From Micropruina sp. (GTDB taxonomy: Bacteria > Actinomycetota > Actinomycetes > Propionibacteriales > Propionibacteriaceae): 64,000 bases of DNA. The DNA lies in assembly GCA_016711205.1 (NCBI GenBank), contig JADJTM010000001.1:1178001-1242000 (forward strand). The letters run 5' to 3'. Positions within the stretch are counted from its first letter, which is position 1, and the number at the start of each line of letters is the position of its first letter. A program made the translations under genes and the position numbers. Positions 18,186 to 27,545 of this stretch are shown one piece after another. The notes under the pieces were generated by a model that saw only the letters and a program-made list of their open reading frames with translations, was not told the origin of the DNA and made no database searches.

Positions 18186-19544
18186 GTGACGACGACCACC
18201 TCGCTGCATCCGAAATTTCAGCCGATGTTCGACATCGTGCTCTCGCGCAATCCCGGCGAACCCGAGTTTCACCAGGCCGTCTACGAGGTGATGCACAGCC
18301 TCGCCCCGTTGGCCGAGAGTCGTCCCGAGTACGCCCAGTGGTCGATTCTGCAGCGGGTCTGCGAGCCCGAGCGGCAGATCATCTTCCGGGTGCCGTGGGT
18401 GACCGACGACGGCCAGGTCGAGATCAACCGCGGCTTCCGGGTCGAGTTCAACTCGGCGCTCGGCCCGTACAAGGGCGGCCTGCGGTTCCACCCCAGCGTC
18501 AACCTGTCGATCATCAAGTTCCTCGGCTTCGAGCAGGTGTTCAAGAACTCGCTCACCGGCATGCCGATCGGCGGCGGCAAGGGCGGGTCGGACTTCGACC
18601 CCAAGGGCCGCTCCGACAACGAGGTGATGCGGTTCTGCCAGTCGTTCATGACCGAGCTGTACCGGCACCTGGGCGAGTACACCGACGTGCCCGCCGGCGA
18701 CATCGGCGTCGGCGCGCGCGAGATCGGCTACCTGTTCGGGCAGTACAAGCGCATCACCAACCGCTACGAGTCGGGCGTGCTGACCGGCAAGGGCGTCAGT
18801 TGGGGCGGCTCACGGGCACGCACCGAGGCGACCGGCTACGGCACCGTCCATTTCGCCGACGCCATGCTCAAGGTGCGCGGCGAGGGCTTCGATGGCCGGA
18901 CGGTGATCGTGTCCGGTTCGGGCAACGTGGCGATCTATGCCGTCGAGAAGGCCCAGGCGCTGGGCGCGCGGGTGATCGCGGTGTCCGATTCGTCCGGCTA
19001 CGTGGTGGACGAGGCCGGCATCGACCTGGAGGCGCTGCAGCAGGTGAAGGAGATCCGCCGCGGTCGCATCAGCGACTACGCGGACGCCGTCGGCTCGCGC
19101 GCTCGGGTCGTGAAGGAAGGCTCGATCTGGGACGTGCCGTGCGACATCGCGCTGCCCTGCGCCACTCAGAACGAGCTGGACGGCGCCCAGGCGCAGACGT
19201 TGGTCGCCGGGGGCGTCCGGCTGGTGGCCGAGGGCGCCAACATGCCCTGTACCCCGGACGCGGTCGCGGTGCTGCGTGCGGCCGGGGTGCTGTTCGCGCC
19301 CGGCAAGGCGTCCAATGCCGGCGGGGTGGCGACCAGCGCGCTCGAGATGCAGCAGAACGCCAGCCGCGACGCGTGGGATTTCGAGACCACGGCGGGCCGG
19401 CTCGAAGAGATCATGTACGACATTCACGACCGCTGCCTGGCGACGGCCGAAGAGTTCGGCAGCCCGGGCGACTACGTGGTGGGCGCGAACCTGGCCGGCT
19501 ACATCAAGGTGGCCGACGCGATGGTCGCGATGGGTGTGATCTAG
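18186..19544 (+). CDS. gdhA: NADP-specific glutamate dehydrogenase
   Basis: A 452-residue hexameric-type glutamate dehydrogenase, started by GTG at 18186. Active-site segments are GPYKGGLRFHPSVN and GMPIGGGKGGSDFDPKG, with the catalytic Lys in the glycine-rich loop. The C-terminal Rossmann domain follows (VIVSGSGNVAIYAVEKA; Ser rather than the usual Gly in the dinucleotide loop). Length and the N-terminal LHPKFQPMF segment fit the NADP-dependent family I enzymes that assimilate ammonium. It is transcribed divergently from lepA and followed after ten bases by a PEP/ATP-grasp gene. Confidence 0.95.
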   Translation: MTTTTSLHPKFQPMFDIVLSRNPGEPEFHQAVYEVMHSLAPLAESRPEYAQWSILQRVCEPERQIIFRVPWVTDDGQVEINRGFRVEFNSALGPYKGGLRFHPSVNLSIIKFLGFEQVFKNSLTGMPIGGGKGGSDFDPKGRSDNEVMRFCQSFMTELYRHLGEYTDVPAGDIGVGAREIGYLFGQYKRITNRYESGVLTGKGVSWGGSRARTEATGYGTVHFADAMLKVRGEGFDGRTVIVSGSGNVAIYAVEKAQALGARVIAVSDSSGYVVDEAGIDLEALQQVKEIRRGRISDYADAVGSRARVVKEGSIWDVPCDIALPCATQNELDGAQAQTLVAGGVRLVAEGANMPCTPDAVAVLRAAGVLFAPGKASNAGGVATSALEMQQNASRDAWDFETTAGRLEEIMYDIHDRCLATAEEFGSPGDYVVGANLAGYIKVADAMVAMGVI

Positions 19545-19554
19545 TGCCCCAGCC

Positions 19555-22095
19555 ATGACCCGGCCCGGCACCGGCATCCCCGGCCTGGACGCGACCATCG
19601 ACGATCTGCGGATCGGCGACAACGTGGTGTGGCAGGTCGATTCCGAGGCCGACTTCGTCGCCGTCGCCGAGCCGTTCGTGGCGCGCGCCCTCGCTGATGG
19701 CCGCCGGGTGCTCTACCTCAGCTTCGGGCAACGTCAACCTCTGCTGCCCGACCTGACCGGGGTCGAGGTGCACACCCTGGACCCGTTCGCGGGTTTCGAG
19801 CGGTTCGCGATCGCCGTGCACGACCTGTTGGCGCAGGTGGGCCGGCTCGGGTTCTATGTGATCGACCCGCTGAGCGACCTGCACCGGGCCTGGCGCTCCG
19901 ACCTGATGGTGGCCAACTTCTTCCAAGCCACCTGTCCGTTCCTGTTCGAGCTCGACACGATCGCCTACTTTCCGCTGCTGCGTAACCGGCACAGTTACGC
20001 GACCGTGGCGGCGATCCGCGAGACCACCCAGGTGCTGCTCGACCTGCACCGCCTCGACGACGCCCTCTACGTCCAGCCGCTCAAGGTGTGGCAGCGGCAC
20101 TCCCCCACGATGTTCTTCCCGCACCTGCTCAGCGGTGGCCGGGCGCTGTCGCTGACGTCGTCGGCCGCGACCACCCGGCTGTTCAGCTCGCTCGCCCGGC
20201 GGATCGACCAGCCCGAGGTGTGGCAGGGGGTGGTGGACGAGGCCTGGACGGCGCTGGACGGCGCGGCGCCCGAGCAGGAGGCGGCCCGCGCGACGCTGCT
20301 GGAGGTGCTGGTCGGCGCCCGCGGCCGGATGGCCGAACTGAGCCGGGTCAGCCTGCGCCTGGTCGACCTGCTGGCGATCGCGTCCAGGCTGATCGGTACC
20401 GGACGGATCGGCGGCAAGAGCCTCGGCATGCTGGTGGCCCGGGCGATTCTCGAGTCGGACGACGCCGCACCGCTGGCCGCCCGGCTGGAGCCGCACGACT
20501 CGTTCTTCATCGGCAGCGACGTGTTCGTCACCTTTCTGGTCTCGAACGGCTGGTGGCCGCTGTGGACGGCGCACAAGCGGGAGTCTTCCAGCGGAGGCGG
20601 TGGCGGCGCGGCTGAGCACCTGCATCGCCTGATGCCCGGCGGCGAGTTCCCGCGGGCTCTGCGTGAGGACTTTCTGCAGTTGCTGGAGCATTTCGGCCAG
20701 GCGCCGATCATCGTCCGGTCGTCATCGCTGCTCGAGGACGACTACGGCAACGCGTTCGCCGGCAAGTACGACAGCGTGTTCTGCGTCAACCAGGGCAGCC
20801 CGGCCGAACGGCTGGCGGCCTTCGAGAACGCGGTACGCACCGTGTACGCCAGCGCGGTGGCCGTTCCCGCGCTGCAGTACCGGGCCGATCGGGGGCTGCT
20901 CGAACTGGACGAGCAGATGGCGATCCTGGTGCAACGGGTCTCGGGCGACCTGCACGACGGGCTGTTCCTGCCGCTGGCCGCCGGGGTCGCGAACTCGTCC
21001 TCGCTGTACGTGTGGGACGCCGCCCTGCCCGATGCCGGCATGGCGCGGCTGGTCACCGGCCTGGGCACCCGCGCGGTCGATCGCACCGGCGGCGACTACG
21101 CCCGCATCGTCAGCCTGGCGGACCCGGCGTCGTCGCCGTTGGAGTCGCAGGATCAGGTGCGCTGGACCCAACGGCGCGTCGACGTGCTCGACCTGGCGAC
21201 GGACGAGTTGCGCACGGTGCCGGTGGAGCAGGTGCGCGAGGTGGTGGCCCCCGCCGACTGGAGGCTGCTCGCCCGTCCGGACGCGGCAGCGGCCCAGCGG
21301 CTGCGCGAGCGGGGGCGGAGCGGCGCGACACCCGAGGTGATCGACTTCGGCGGCCTGTTGGGCGCCGCCGGGTTGGCCGACCTGCTGCGCCAGGTGCTCG
21401 CCACGCTGGCGCAGGCCTACCGGCATCCGGTCGACATCGAGTTCACGGTCAACCTCGACCCCGACGGCGACGCGGTGCTCAACCTGGTGCAGTGCCGTCC
21501 GCTGCAGACCCGCGGGGTGGGTGGCTCCACCGGCGTGCCCGAGGTGGTGCCCGGTCGTTGCCTGCTGGCGGCCACCGGCAACTTCATGGGCGGCAACCTG
21601 CGGCTGCCGGTCGACCTGGTGGTGCTGGTGCGACCGGGGGCCTACCTCAACCTCGGCCAGCCCGACCGCTACGCGGTGGCGCGCGCGATCGGCGTGCTCA
21701 ATCGACGACTGGTGGGCACGGCGCTACTGATCGGGCCCGGACGATGGGGCACGTCCATGCCGGCGCTGGGAGTGCCGACCCACTTCACCGACCTCAACCG
21801 GTTCGCCGGACTGATCGAAACCACGTACGCCGAGGGCGGCTTTCGTCCGGAACTCTCGTACGGCAGCCACTTCTTTCAGGAACTGGTCGAATCGGGCGTC
21901 TGCTACGCGGCGGTGTTCGACGACCGGCCCGACGTGCTGTTCCGGCCTGACCTGGTGCTCGCGCTGCCCAACGAATGCGGCGCGCTGCTGCCGGGCGACA
22001 CGCTGGCAGCCTCGGTGATCCACGTCGCAGCGACCCCCGGGCTGATGCTCCACACCGACGTGACCCAGCAGCGGCTGGTGCTGCAGTGGGGGTGA
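19555..22095 (+). CDS. RecA/KaiC-like domain fused to PEP synthase-type ATP-grasp domain
   Basis: An 846-residue protein of two parts. Residues 1 to about 230 resemble a RecA/KaiC-type fold that has lost its Walker A motif: it opens GIPGLDATIDDLRIGDNVVW and continues RRVLYLSFGQRQ and FYVIDPLSDLHRAW. Residues from about 270 form a PEP/pyruvate-dikinase ATP-grasp domain with GGKSLGMLVARAIL, IIVRSSSLLEDDYGNAFAGK and a late VNLVQCRPLQT-like motif. No phosphohistidine swivel domain is visible, so full PEP synthesis is unlikely. A phosphotransfer or nucleotide-sensing role is possible. It probably shares a transcript with gdhA. Confidence 0.75.
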   Translation: MTRPGTGIPGLDATIDDLRIGDNVVWQVDSEADFVAVAEPFVARALADGRRVLYLSFGQRQPLLPDLTGVEVHTLDPFAGFERFAIAVHDLLAQVGRLGFYVIDPLSDLHRAWRSDLMVANFFQATCPFLFELDTIAYFPLLRNRHSYATVAAIRETTQVLLDLHRLDDALYVQPLKVWQRHSPTMFFPHLLSGGRALSLTSSAATTRLFSSLARRIDQPEVWQGVVDEAWTALDGAAPEQEAARATLLEVLVGARGRMAELSRVSLRLVDLLAIASRLIGTGRIGGKSLGMLVARAILESDDAAPLAARLEPHDSFFIGSDVFVTFLVSNGWWPLWTAHKRESSSGGGGGAAEHLHRLMPGGEFPRALREDFLQLLEHFGQAPIIVRSSSLLEDDYGNAFAGKYDSVFCVNQGSPAERLAAFENAVRTVYASAVAVPALQYRADRGLLELDEQMAILVQRVSGDLHDGLFLPLAAGVANSSSLYVWDAALPDAGMARLVTGLGTRAVDRTGGDYARIVSLADPASSPLESQDQVRWTQRRVDVLDLATDELRTVPVEQVREVVAPADWRLLARPDAAAAQRLRERGRSGATPEVIDFGGLLGAAGLADLLRQVLATLAQAYRHPVDIEFTVNLDPDGDAVLNLVQCRPLQTRGVGGSTGVPEVVPGRCLLAATGNFMGGNLRLPVDLVVLVRPGAYLNLGQPDRYAVARAIGVLNRRLVGTALLIGPGRWGTSMPALGVPTHFTDLNRFAGLIETTYAEGGFRPELSYGSHFFQELVESGVCYAAVFDDRPDVLFRPDLVLALPNECGALLPGDTLAASVIHVAATPGLMLHTDVTQQRLVLQWG

Positions 22096-22211
22096 GCGGT
22101 CCTTGCGCCGGACGCTCGGGCACGGCTCGTCGGGGCTGCTCGCCTCACCCGCCCACCGGTCATCCCGGGCGTACGCCGGATCGCACCGCACCGGCCGGTG
22201 CAATCGTCGTT

Positions 22212-22241
22212 TTGGTGCGCCGGTGGCGGCTTTGGTAGAGT
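22212..22241 (+). promoter_or_regulatory. Candidate rpsT promoter
   Basis: TTGGTG (22212-22217) and TAGAGT (22236-22241) are separated by 18 bases and lie about 60 bases before the rpsT start. Both hexamers fit a vegetative sigma factor promoter, and such strong-looking boxes are rare in this GC-rich window. Confidence 0.5.
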
Positions 22242-22301
22242 CGGTGGTCGCGTCCGCGTCAGGACGCACACTCAGCATCAAGCACCGAAGAGGCAAGCCC
22301 T

Positions 22302-22562
22302 GTGGCGAACATCAAGTCCCAGATGAAGCGCATCAAGACGAACGAAAAGGCTCGTCAGCGCAACAAGGCCGTGAAGTCCGCGCTGCGCACCCACGTGCGC
22401 CGGTTCCGCGAAGCGGCCGACGCGGGCGACGCCGAGAAGGCCCAGACCCTGGCCAAGACCGCTTGTCGCGCGCTCGACAAGGCGGCGTCCAAGGGCGTCA
22501 TTCACGCCAACCAGGCCGCGAACCGCAAGTCGGCGATCGCCGCGAGGGCCGCGTCGCTCTGA
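22302..22562 (+). CDS. rpsT: Small ribosomal subunit protein bS20
   Basis: An 86-residue, strongly basic helical protein starting at GTG (MANIKSQMKRIKTNEKARQRN) with the conserved VKSALRTHVRRF core and the C-terminal GVIHANQAANRKSAIAARA. It binds 16S rRNA in early 30S assembly. It is convergent with holA, the usual actinobacterial arrangement. The GAAGAGG stretch upstream can serve as ribosome-binding site. Confidence 0.97.
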   Translation: MANIKSQMKRIKTNEKARQRNKAVKSALRTHVRRFREAADAGDAEKAQTLAKTACRALDKAASKGVIHANQAANRKSAIAARAASL

Positions 22563-22588
22563 CCTGAACGAGCCGGCTCGAACCGAAC

Positions 22589-22622
22589 GACGCTGCGCCG
22601 CTCGACCCTGTCGGGCGGCGTC
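22589..22622 (+). terminator. Possible rpsT terminator hairpin
   Basis: GACGC (22589-22593) pairs with GCGTC (22618-22622), and an inner GCC pairs with GGC, separated by small internal loops. TTGGCGTTTACT follows. The stem is imperfect, so confidence is limited. Confidence 0.35.
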
Positions 22623-22678
22623 TTGGCGTTTACTCACCCGCCTCCCCTGAGCGCGGAACCCGCCCGCGGTACTCCCCC

Positions 22679-22706
22679 CACCACAGGGCGGGTTTCGCCC
22701 GTGGTG
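22679..22706. terminator. Hairpin between convergent rpsT and holA
   Basis: CACCAC-A-GGGCG and CGCCC-GTGGTG form an 11-pair stem with one bulged A and a GGTTT loop. It lies just beyond the holA stop and could end transcripts from either side. No T-run follows on the plus strand. Confidence 0.4.
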
Positions 22707-22715
22707 CGGCACTGA

Positions 22716-23702
22716 TCAGCGGCCCGCCGGCGCGCCCTGACGCCCGCGGCATTCGATGACGGCCAGCACCAACATCTCCAGCGCGAACTGGGCATCACCT
22801 GAGGCTCCCTTGACCGCCGCGTCGGCGGTCGCCGTCTGCCTGATCGCCTGCGCAACGCCCACGGAGGTCCACCCGCGGGCCTGCCGGCTGAGGTCTTTCA
22901 ACTTCCAGGGCGGCACGCCGATGCGGCGTGCCAACTCGAGGTCGCGCAGCCGCTCGTCGCGGGCTCCGAGGTACTTGCCCAGCCCGCGCAGCCCGGACGC
23001 CACCGCACTGGTCAGCAAGACCGGCGCCACCCCGGTCTCCAGCGCCCAGCGCAGACTGCCCAGCGCCGCCTCACGGTTGCCGTCGAGGCAGTGATCGGCG
23101 ATGACGAACCCACTGACCTCGGCCCGTCCGGCGAAGTAGCGCTGCACGTCGGCGGCGGTGATCGTGGCCTGCTCGGAGTCGGCGAGCAGCTGGGTGACCG
23201 CGGCCGCCACGCTGCGCAGGTCGCTGCCCACTGCTGAGACCAGAGCTTCGGCGGTTGCCCGATCGATGCGGCCCTGCTGCTTGCGCACCTCGGCCACCAC
23301 GAACTGGGGCAGCTCCCACGCCTTGACCGCCGGCGCCTCGACCACGTCGACCCCGGCCTTGCGCAACTGGTCGAGCAGCGCCCTGCCCTTTTGGCCGCCC
23401 TCGTGCACCACGATGAGCGTCAGGTCGTCGCCGGGCTGCCGAGCCAGTGCGATCAGGTCGTCGACCAGCTCGGCCGGAAGGTCGGCCAGTTGCTCGATCA
23501 CCGCGACCGCCGACGGCGAGAACAGCGAACCGGCCGTACTCTCGGCCAGCGTGCCCCGGTCGAGATTGCCGGCGGCCAGCCGCGACACGGTGGCGTCGCT
23601 GCGTTGATCGAGGGCCCGCGCCACCAGTGACTGGACGGCTCGCTCGGCCAGCAGGCTCTCGGGGCCCTGCACGAGGGTCGCGGTGCCAAACGGTGCGCTC
23701 AC
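22716..23702 (-). CDS. holA: DNA polymerase III delta subunit
   Basis: A 328-residue clamp-loader delta subunit. The GTG at 23702 gives the expected N-terminus SAPFGTATLVQGPESLLAER; longer readings add unconserved residues. It has the family's VVHEGGQKGRALLDQLRKAG region, AVGSDLRSVAAAVTQLL and a C-terminal helical collar (LRGLGKYLGARDERLRDLELARRIG). It opens the sliding clamp together with the other clamp-loader subunits. It sits downstream of comEC on the same strand, as in most actinobacteria. Confidence 0.93.
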   Translation of the reverse strand: MSAPFGTATLVQGPESLLAERAVQSLVARALDQRSDATVSRLAAGNLDRGTLAESTAGSLFSPSAVAVIEQLADLPAELVDDLIALARQPGDDLTLIVVHEGGQKGRALLDQLRKAGVDVVEAPAVKAWELPQFVVAEVRKQQGRIDRATAEALVSAVGSDLRSVAAAVTQLLADSEQATITAADVQRYFAGRAEVSGFVIADHCLDGNREAALGSLRWALETGVAPVLLTSAVASGLRGLGKYLGARDERLRDLELARRIGVPPWKLKDLSRQARGWTSVGVAQAIRQTATADAAVKGASGDAQFALEMLVLAVIECRGRQGAPAGR

Positions 23703-23889
23703 AGGCTCAGCATGCCAGCCGCCACCCACACCCCACGACGCCCTTGGACCAAGCCCAAGAAGCCGGTCGACCTGAACCACCTGCGACACGGGCGCGAGCT
23801 TCTGACCGGGCGGCCGCACCGCAGCGACGTTGCGCATCGCGCCGGGGCGCTGACCGGCGTGGCCCCGCTCGTGGGCACTCAGCACCGCC

Positions 23890-26220
23890 TCAGCGTTGGG
23901 TGGTGATCACAATGCCTGCCTCGGTCACGCTCAGTGCGATCGAGCCGCGCTGGTCGGTGCGCACGACCTGCATGCCCAGCTGCTCGACCGCCCGCTGCGT
24001 GCGCACCGCGGGGTGACCGTAGTCGTTGTCGGCACCCACGCTGAACACCGCGATGGACGCGCGGCTGGCCGCCAGAAACTCCGGCAACTGGTGCCCTGAG
24101 CCGTGGTGCGGCACCAGCAGAATGTCGGCGCTCAGGTCAGCGCCGGAGGCGACCGCGTTGCGCTGGCCGTCTTCTTGCACGTCACCGGCCACCAGCAGCC
24201 GTAGTCCGGGCACGGTCAGCCGCATCACCAGGGAGCCGTCGTTCTCGCCGGCCGACTCCCCCTCGTCCGAACTCGCAGCTACGGTGAGGGTGCGGACGGC
24301 GAGCACGTCGATACGCACCAGACCGGCCTGCACCGTGCTGCCGGGGGTCATCTCGGTCAGCCCCACGCCGGCCGTAGCCCGCTGGACGAGTTGCCGTCCC
24401 GACGCCGGGCTGGTCGCTGACGAGACCAGCACCCGCTCAGTGTGATGGTTCGCAACGGCGGCCTCGATGCCGGTGACATGGTCGGCGTGAAAGTGGGTGA
24501 GCACCGCGAGCGGAACTCGGTCGATGGCCAGCTCGCGCAGACAGGTGGCCAGCTTGGCCGGCTCAGGACCGGCGTCCACCACGGTCGTTTGGGCCGGTCC
24601 CGAACCGATCAGCGTTGCATCGCCCTGGCCGACATCGCAGAAGACCACCGACCAGTCGCGCGGCGGCCAGCCGGGCGGCGCGGGCGGACGCAGCAGCGCA
24701 GCCACGACCAGCAGCGCACAACCACCGGCCAGCCACGGGTTGCTGAGCAGCTTGGGCATCACCAGAACCAGACCGACGCAGGCCGCCAGCACAAGCATGA
24801 GCGCGACCGGGCCGGCCGGCCAACTGACCGCTGCCCCTGGAAAGAGCTCGCCCAATCGAGCGATCCAGCACAGCCCCTGCGCACACCAGCCGGCCATGGT
24901 GGCGAACAACTGGGCCAGCATGGGCACCGGAAGGGCGGCGGCGGCAGCCATGAACCCGAGCACCGTAGCGGGACCCACCAGCGGCCCCGCCACCAGGTTG
25001 GCGACCAGACCGGCGAGGCTGACCTGGCCCGAGATGGCGGTGACCAGCGGTTGGGTGGCCAGCTGTGCGGCCAACGGCGTGGCCAGGCCCTCGGCCAGCA
25101 CCCGTGGCATGCGCAGCGCCAGCAGGTCGGTCCAGCGGCGCGACCAGGCGACGATGCCGCCGCTGGCCAGCACCGACAGCGCGAAACCGGCCGATCGCGC
25201 CATCATCGGCTCGACGAAGACGATCGCCACCACCGCGACGCACAGCGCCCGCACCGCCTGAGGGCCACGCCCACCGGCGCCCAGGGCAACCAACCCGACC
25301 AGCCCCATGGCGGCCGCCCGCACCACGCTCGGCTCGGCGTGACACAGCACCACGAAGCCGACCACGCCGAGGGCCAAGAACCCCCGCAGCCACCAGCCGA
25401 GCACCCCGCAGGCCCGAGCCATCGTGGCCAGGAACGCCAACAAAAGTGTGAGATTTGCGCCCGAAACCGCGGTCAGGTGCGTCAGCCCCGTGATGCGGAA
25501 CCGCTCCACCAGGTCGCTCGGCATGCCGGCTGTGTCGCCCACCACCAACGCCGGCACCAGGGCGCGCGGCTCTGGCCCGAGGTGGGCGGCACTGGCCCGC
25601 AGCCCGGCCCGCACCTGCTCGACGCCCGCATCGAGCGGGCTCGGTGGCTGCAGCAGCAACGGCGGCTCTCTGGCCCGCACCAGCACCTGAGGCTGTTCGC
25701 CCGGCTCGGCGAGGCCCAGCCGCACAACCGCCCGCACCCTCGTGCCGGGCACCACAGCGGCCCAGGCCTGCACCTGCTCGCCGGCGGCGCTGAGTTGAAC
25801 GACGACCCCGCTGGCCAATCGCTCACCCCTGGAGTCGAGAGCCACCAGTCTTGCGGCACTGAGCCACCACGCCGGCCGCACGCCTTGGCGCTCGCCACTG
25901 CGCGGCGTGCCGACGACGACCAACTCGGCGGTCGCCACCGCCTGCTCGGAGGCCAGCCCGACCAGCGGATCATGCTGCTGCCACCACCAGCGGCCCCAAC
26001 CGGTCGCCATGCAGCCCAGCACCACCACGGCGACCGTTGCCACCAGCCACGAGCGCCGCCGCCGTGCCAGCAGCCCGAACGCACAACCGGCCAGGGTGCC
26101 CAGCGTCAACCAGGACGGCTGCGCAGCGGTGGCCACCCACATGCCGATCCACGCCGCCAGGGCGGCCGGCACGAGGCGCAGGTCGGGCGGCTCTGCGCGC
26201 ACCTGCTCAGACCCGGACAC
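23890..26220 (-). CDS. comEC: DNA uptake channel ComEC with metallo-beta-lactamase-like domain
   Basis: A membrane protein of about 776 residues. The chosen GTG at 26220 overlaps the comEA stop; a second GTG at 26202 is also possible. The N-terminal part has helices and an OB-like soluble region. The central competence domain contains TGLTHLTAVSGANLTLLLAF. The C-terminal domain has the beta-lactamase motifs DVGQGDATLI, THFHADHVTG and VPHHGSGHQ, so the hydrolase active site looks intact. It imports single-stranded DNA and probably degrades one strand. Together with comEA it implies potential natural transformation. Confidence 0.93.
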   Translation of the reverse strand: MSGSEQVRAEPPDLRLVPAALAAWIGMWVATAAQPSWLTLGTLAGCAFGLLARRRRSWLVATVAVVVLGCMATGWGRWWWQQHDPLVGLASEQAVATAELVVVGTPRSGERQGVRPAWWLSAARLVALDSRGERLASGVVVQLSAAGEQVQAWAAVVPGTRVRAVVRLGLAEPGEQPQVLVRAREPPLLLQPPSPLDAGVEQVRAGLRASAAHLGPEPRALVPALVVGDTAGMPSDLVERFRITGLTHLTAVSGANLTLLLAFLATMARACGVLGWWLRGFLALGVVGFVVLCHAEPSVVRAAAMGLVGLVALGAGGRGPQAVRALCVAVVAIVFVEPMMARSAGFALSVLASGGIVAWSRRWTDLLALRMPRVLAEGLATPLAAQLATQPLVTAISGQVSLAGLVANLVAGPLVGPATVLGFMAAAAALPVPMLAQLFATMAGWCAQGLCWIARLGELFPGAAVSWPAGPVALMLVLAACVGLVLVMPKLLSNPWLAGGCALLVVAALLRPPAPPGWPPRDWSVVFCDVGQGDATLIGSGPAQTTVVDAGPEPAKLATCLRELAIDRVPLAVLTHFHADHVTGIEAAVANHHTERVLVSSATSPASGRQLVQRATAGVGLTEMTPGSTVQAGLVRIDVLAVRTLTVAASSDEGESAGENDGSLVMRLTVPGLRLLVAGDVQEDGQRNAVASGADLSADILLVPHHGSGHQLPEFLAASRASIAVFSVGADNDYGHPAVRTQRAVEQLGMQVVRTDQRGSIALSVTEAGIVITTQR

Positions 26221-27196
26221 GAGGCACGATCTGTGCATACGTCTTGGGGCCGATGCCGTCGACCTCTTGCAGCTCGGCCACACTGCGGAAGCGTTGATGG
26301 GCCTCACGCCAGGCCATGATCTTCGCAGCCGTCACGGGACCCACCCCGGGCAGCGTGTCGAGTTGTTCGAGGGTTGCGGTGTTCAGGTCGAGCTTGGCGT
26401 CTGCTGCGGCACTCGAGGTGCCGCCGGGCGCCGTCGAGGCGCGCACCTGGCTGCCGCGACGACCGATCACCAGCTGGGTGCCGTCGCTGACCCGGGCGGC
26501 CAGGTTGAGTTCACCCGGCACTGCGCGACCGGTGAGGCCGCCCGCGGCGGCCAACGCGTCCTGCACCCGCGAACCCTCGGGAAGGCTCACCACACCGGGT
26601 CGTTTCACCTCACCGAGAACGTGCACCAGCACGGTGGGTGTGGGCGATGCGCTCGGGGTGGTGACACTGACCTGCACGCTGGCATCGGCGCTCGGCACGG
26701 CCACCGCGGTGGTGCGGGACTGGAACAGCGAGTACCCGCCCCACAGGCAGCCGGTCAGCACGATGATGCCGATCACCACCAGGTGCTCACGGAGGAACTG
26801 GCGGACCTGCGGCCCCAGTGCCGGCAGCCATGCCGGTGGTGACCGGACGGCCGGAGCGCCTGCGACGCCAGGGTCTTGCGCGCCCGGGTGCGCAGGGCCC
26901 TGCTGCTCACGCGCAGGCGTGGCGTGCTGCCGGTTCGCACCACCGCGCAGCGCGTCGTCGTGGCCGGCCTGGGCACGCCGCGGCCGGAGCGGCCGGAGCG
27001 GCCACGGCGGCTCGCCGCCGGCTGGGTCGCCAGGACTGAGCGCTTCGGACGGTGACGCGAGGGTCGAGCCGAACGCTTCAGCGGCTCGAGGGTTCGCCGC
27101 CCGCCGGGGCGGGATTTCGGCCAACAGGGTGTGCAGGCGCCGGCGTACGATCTCGGAGAGTTCGTCGTCAGCGGCCAGGCGTGCTCTGCTTGCCAT
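26207..27196 (-). CDS. comEA: Competence DNA receptor ComEA (SLBB plus helix-hairpin-helix)
   Basis: A 329-residue protein with a long cytoplasmic N-terminal region rich in Pro, Ala and Arg, one transmembrane helix (LVVIGIIVLTGCLWGG, near residue 140), an SLBB domain (VHVLGEVKRPGVVSLPEGSR) and tandem helix-hairpin-helix motifs at the C-terminus (LNTATLEQLDTLPGVGPVTA and VAELQEVDGIGPKTYAQI). It binds double-stranded DNA outside the membrane for ComEC. Its stop lies inside the start of comEC, indicating coupling. Confidence 0.92.
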   Translation of the reverse strand: MASRARLAADDELSEIVRRRLHTLLAEIPPRRAANPRAAEAFGSTLASPSEALSPGDPAGGEPPWPLRPLRPRRAQAGHDDALRGGANRQHATPAREQQGPAHPGAQDPGVAGAPAVRSPPAWLPALGPQVRQFLREHLVVIGIIVLTGCLWGGYSLFQSRTTAVAVPSADASVQVSVTTPSASPTPTVLVHVLGEVKRPGVVSLPEGSRVQDALAAAGGLTGRAVPGELNLAARVSDGTQLVIGRRGSQVRASTAPGGTSSAAADAKLDLNTATLEQLDTLPGVGPVTAAKIMAWREAHQRFRSVAELQEVDGIGPKTYAQIVPRVRV

Positions 27197-27545
27197 ACCC
27201 TCAGCCTGCGCCCATCGTTCACAACTCGTTCAAAGTCATCGTCGCCGTGACCTACGCCGTCCGACCTGGGTCCCGCCCGCCGAGCCGATGGACGGCGCGG
27301 GTCATCCCTGGGCGCCGCCCGACATCTGCGGTTCAGGGCAACAAAATGACCAGCAACGTCCGAGGGCGCACCGCCGCGCATGCTGAACGGACCGCCGCCC
27401 CGATTTCTCGTCGGCGAGTCGTGCCAAATCGACCCTTGAGGCCGCTCAGCCGCTTGTCAGTGGCCTGTTGGGGAGGTCTTCGACCAGCGCGAAGGAGAGC
27501 CTTTCCTTGCTTGCGAACCGACCGGGACGGGGTCAGAGTGAAGCC
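27197..27545. other. Intergenic region comEA / VIT transporter
   Basis: About 350 bases between divergent genes. It must hold both promoters, but I see no convincing -10/-35 pair, riboswitch or operator. A manganese-type riboswitch was considered because of the downstream transporter, but its conserved core is not present. CCTTTCCTTGCTTGCGAACC just upstream of the transporter is unremarkable. Confidence 0.5.

Noticed and set aside
18176..19558. Plus-strand frame of 460 codons overlapping gdhA
   Set aside because: It is Arg/Gly-rich noise out of frame with an unambiguous glutamate dehydrogenase.
23712..23906. A 64-residue plus-strand frame between holA and comEC
   Set aside because: It overlaps the comEC end, has no clear ribosome-binding site and no recognisable domain. 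It fits a chance frame in the 187-base gap.
27440..27545. Possible manganese (yybP-ykoY) riboswitch before the VIT-family transporter
   Set aside because: Only GGGGAGGTC-like similarity is seen; the remaining conserved loop is missing.
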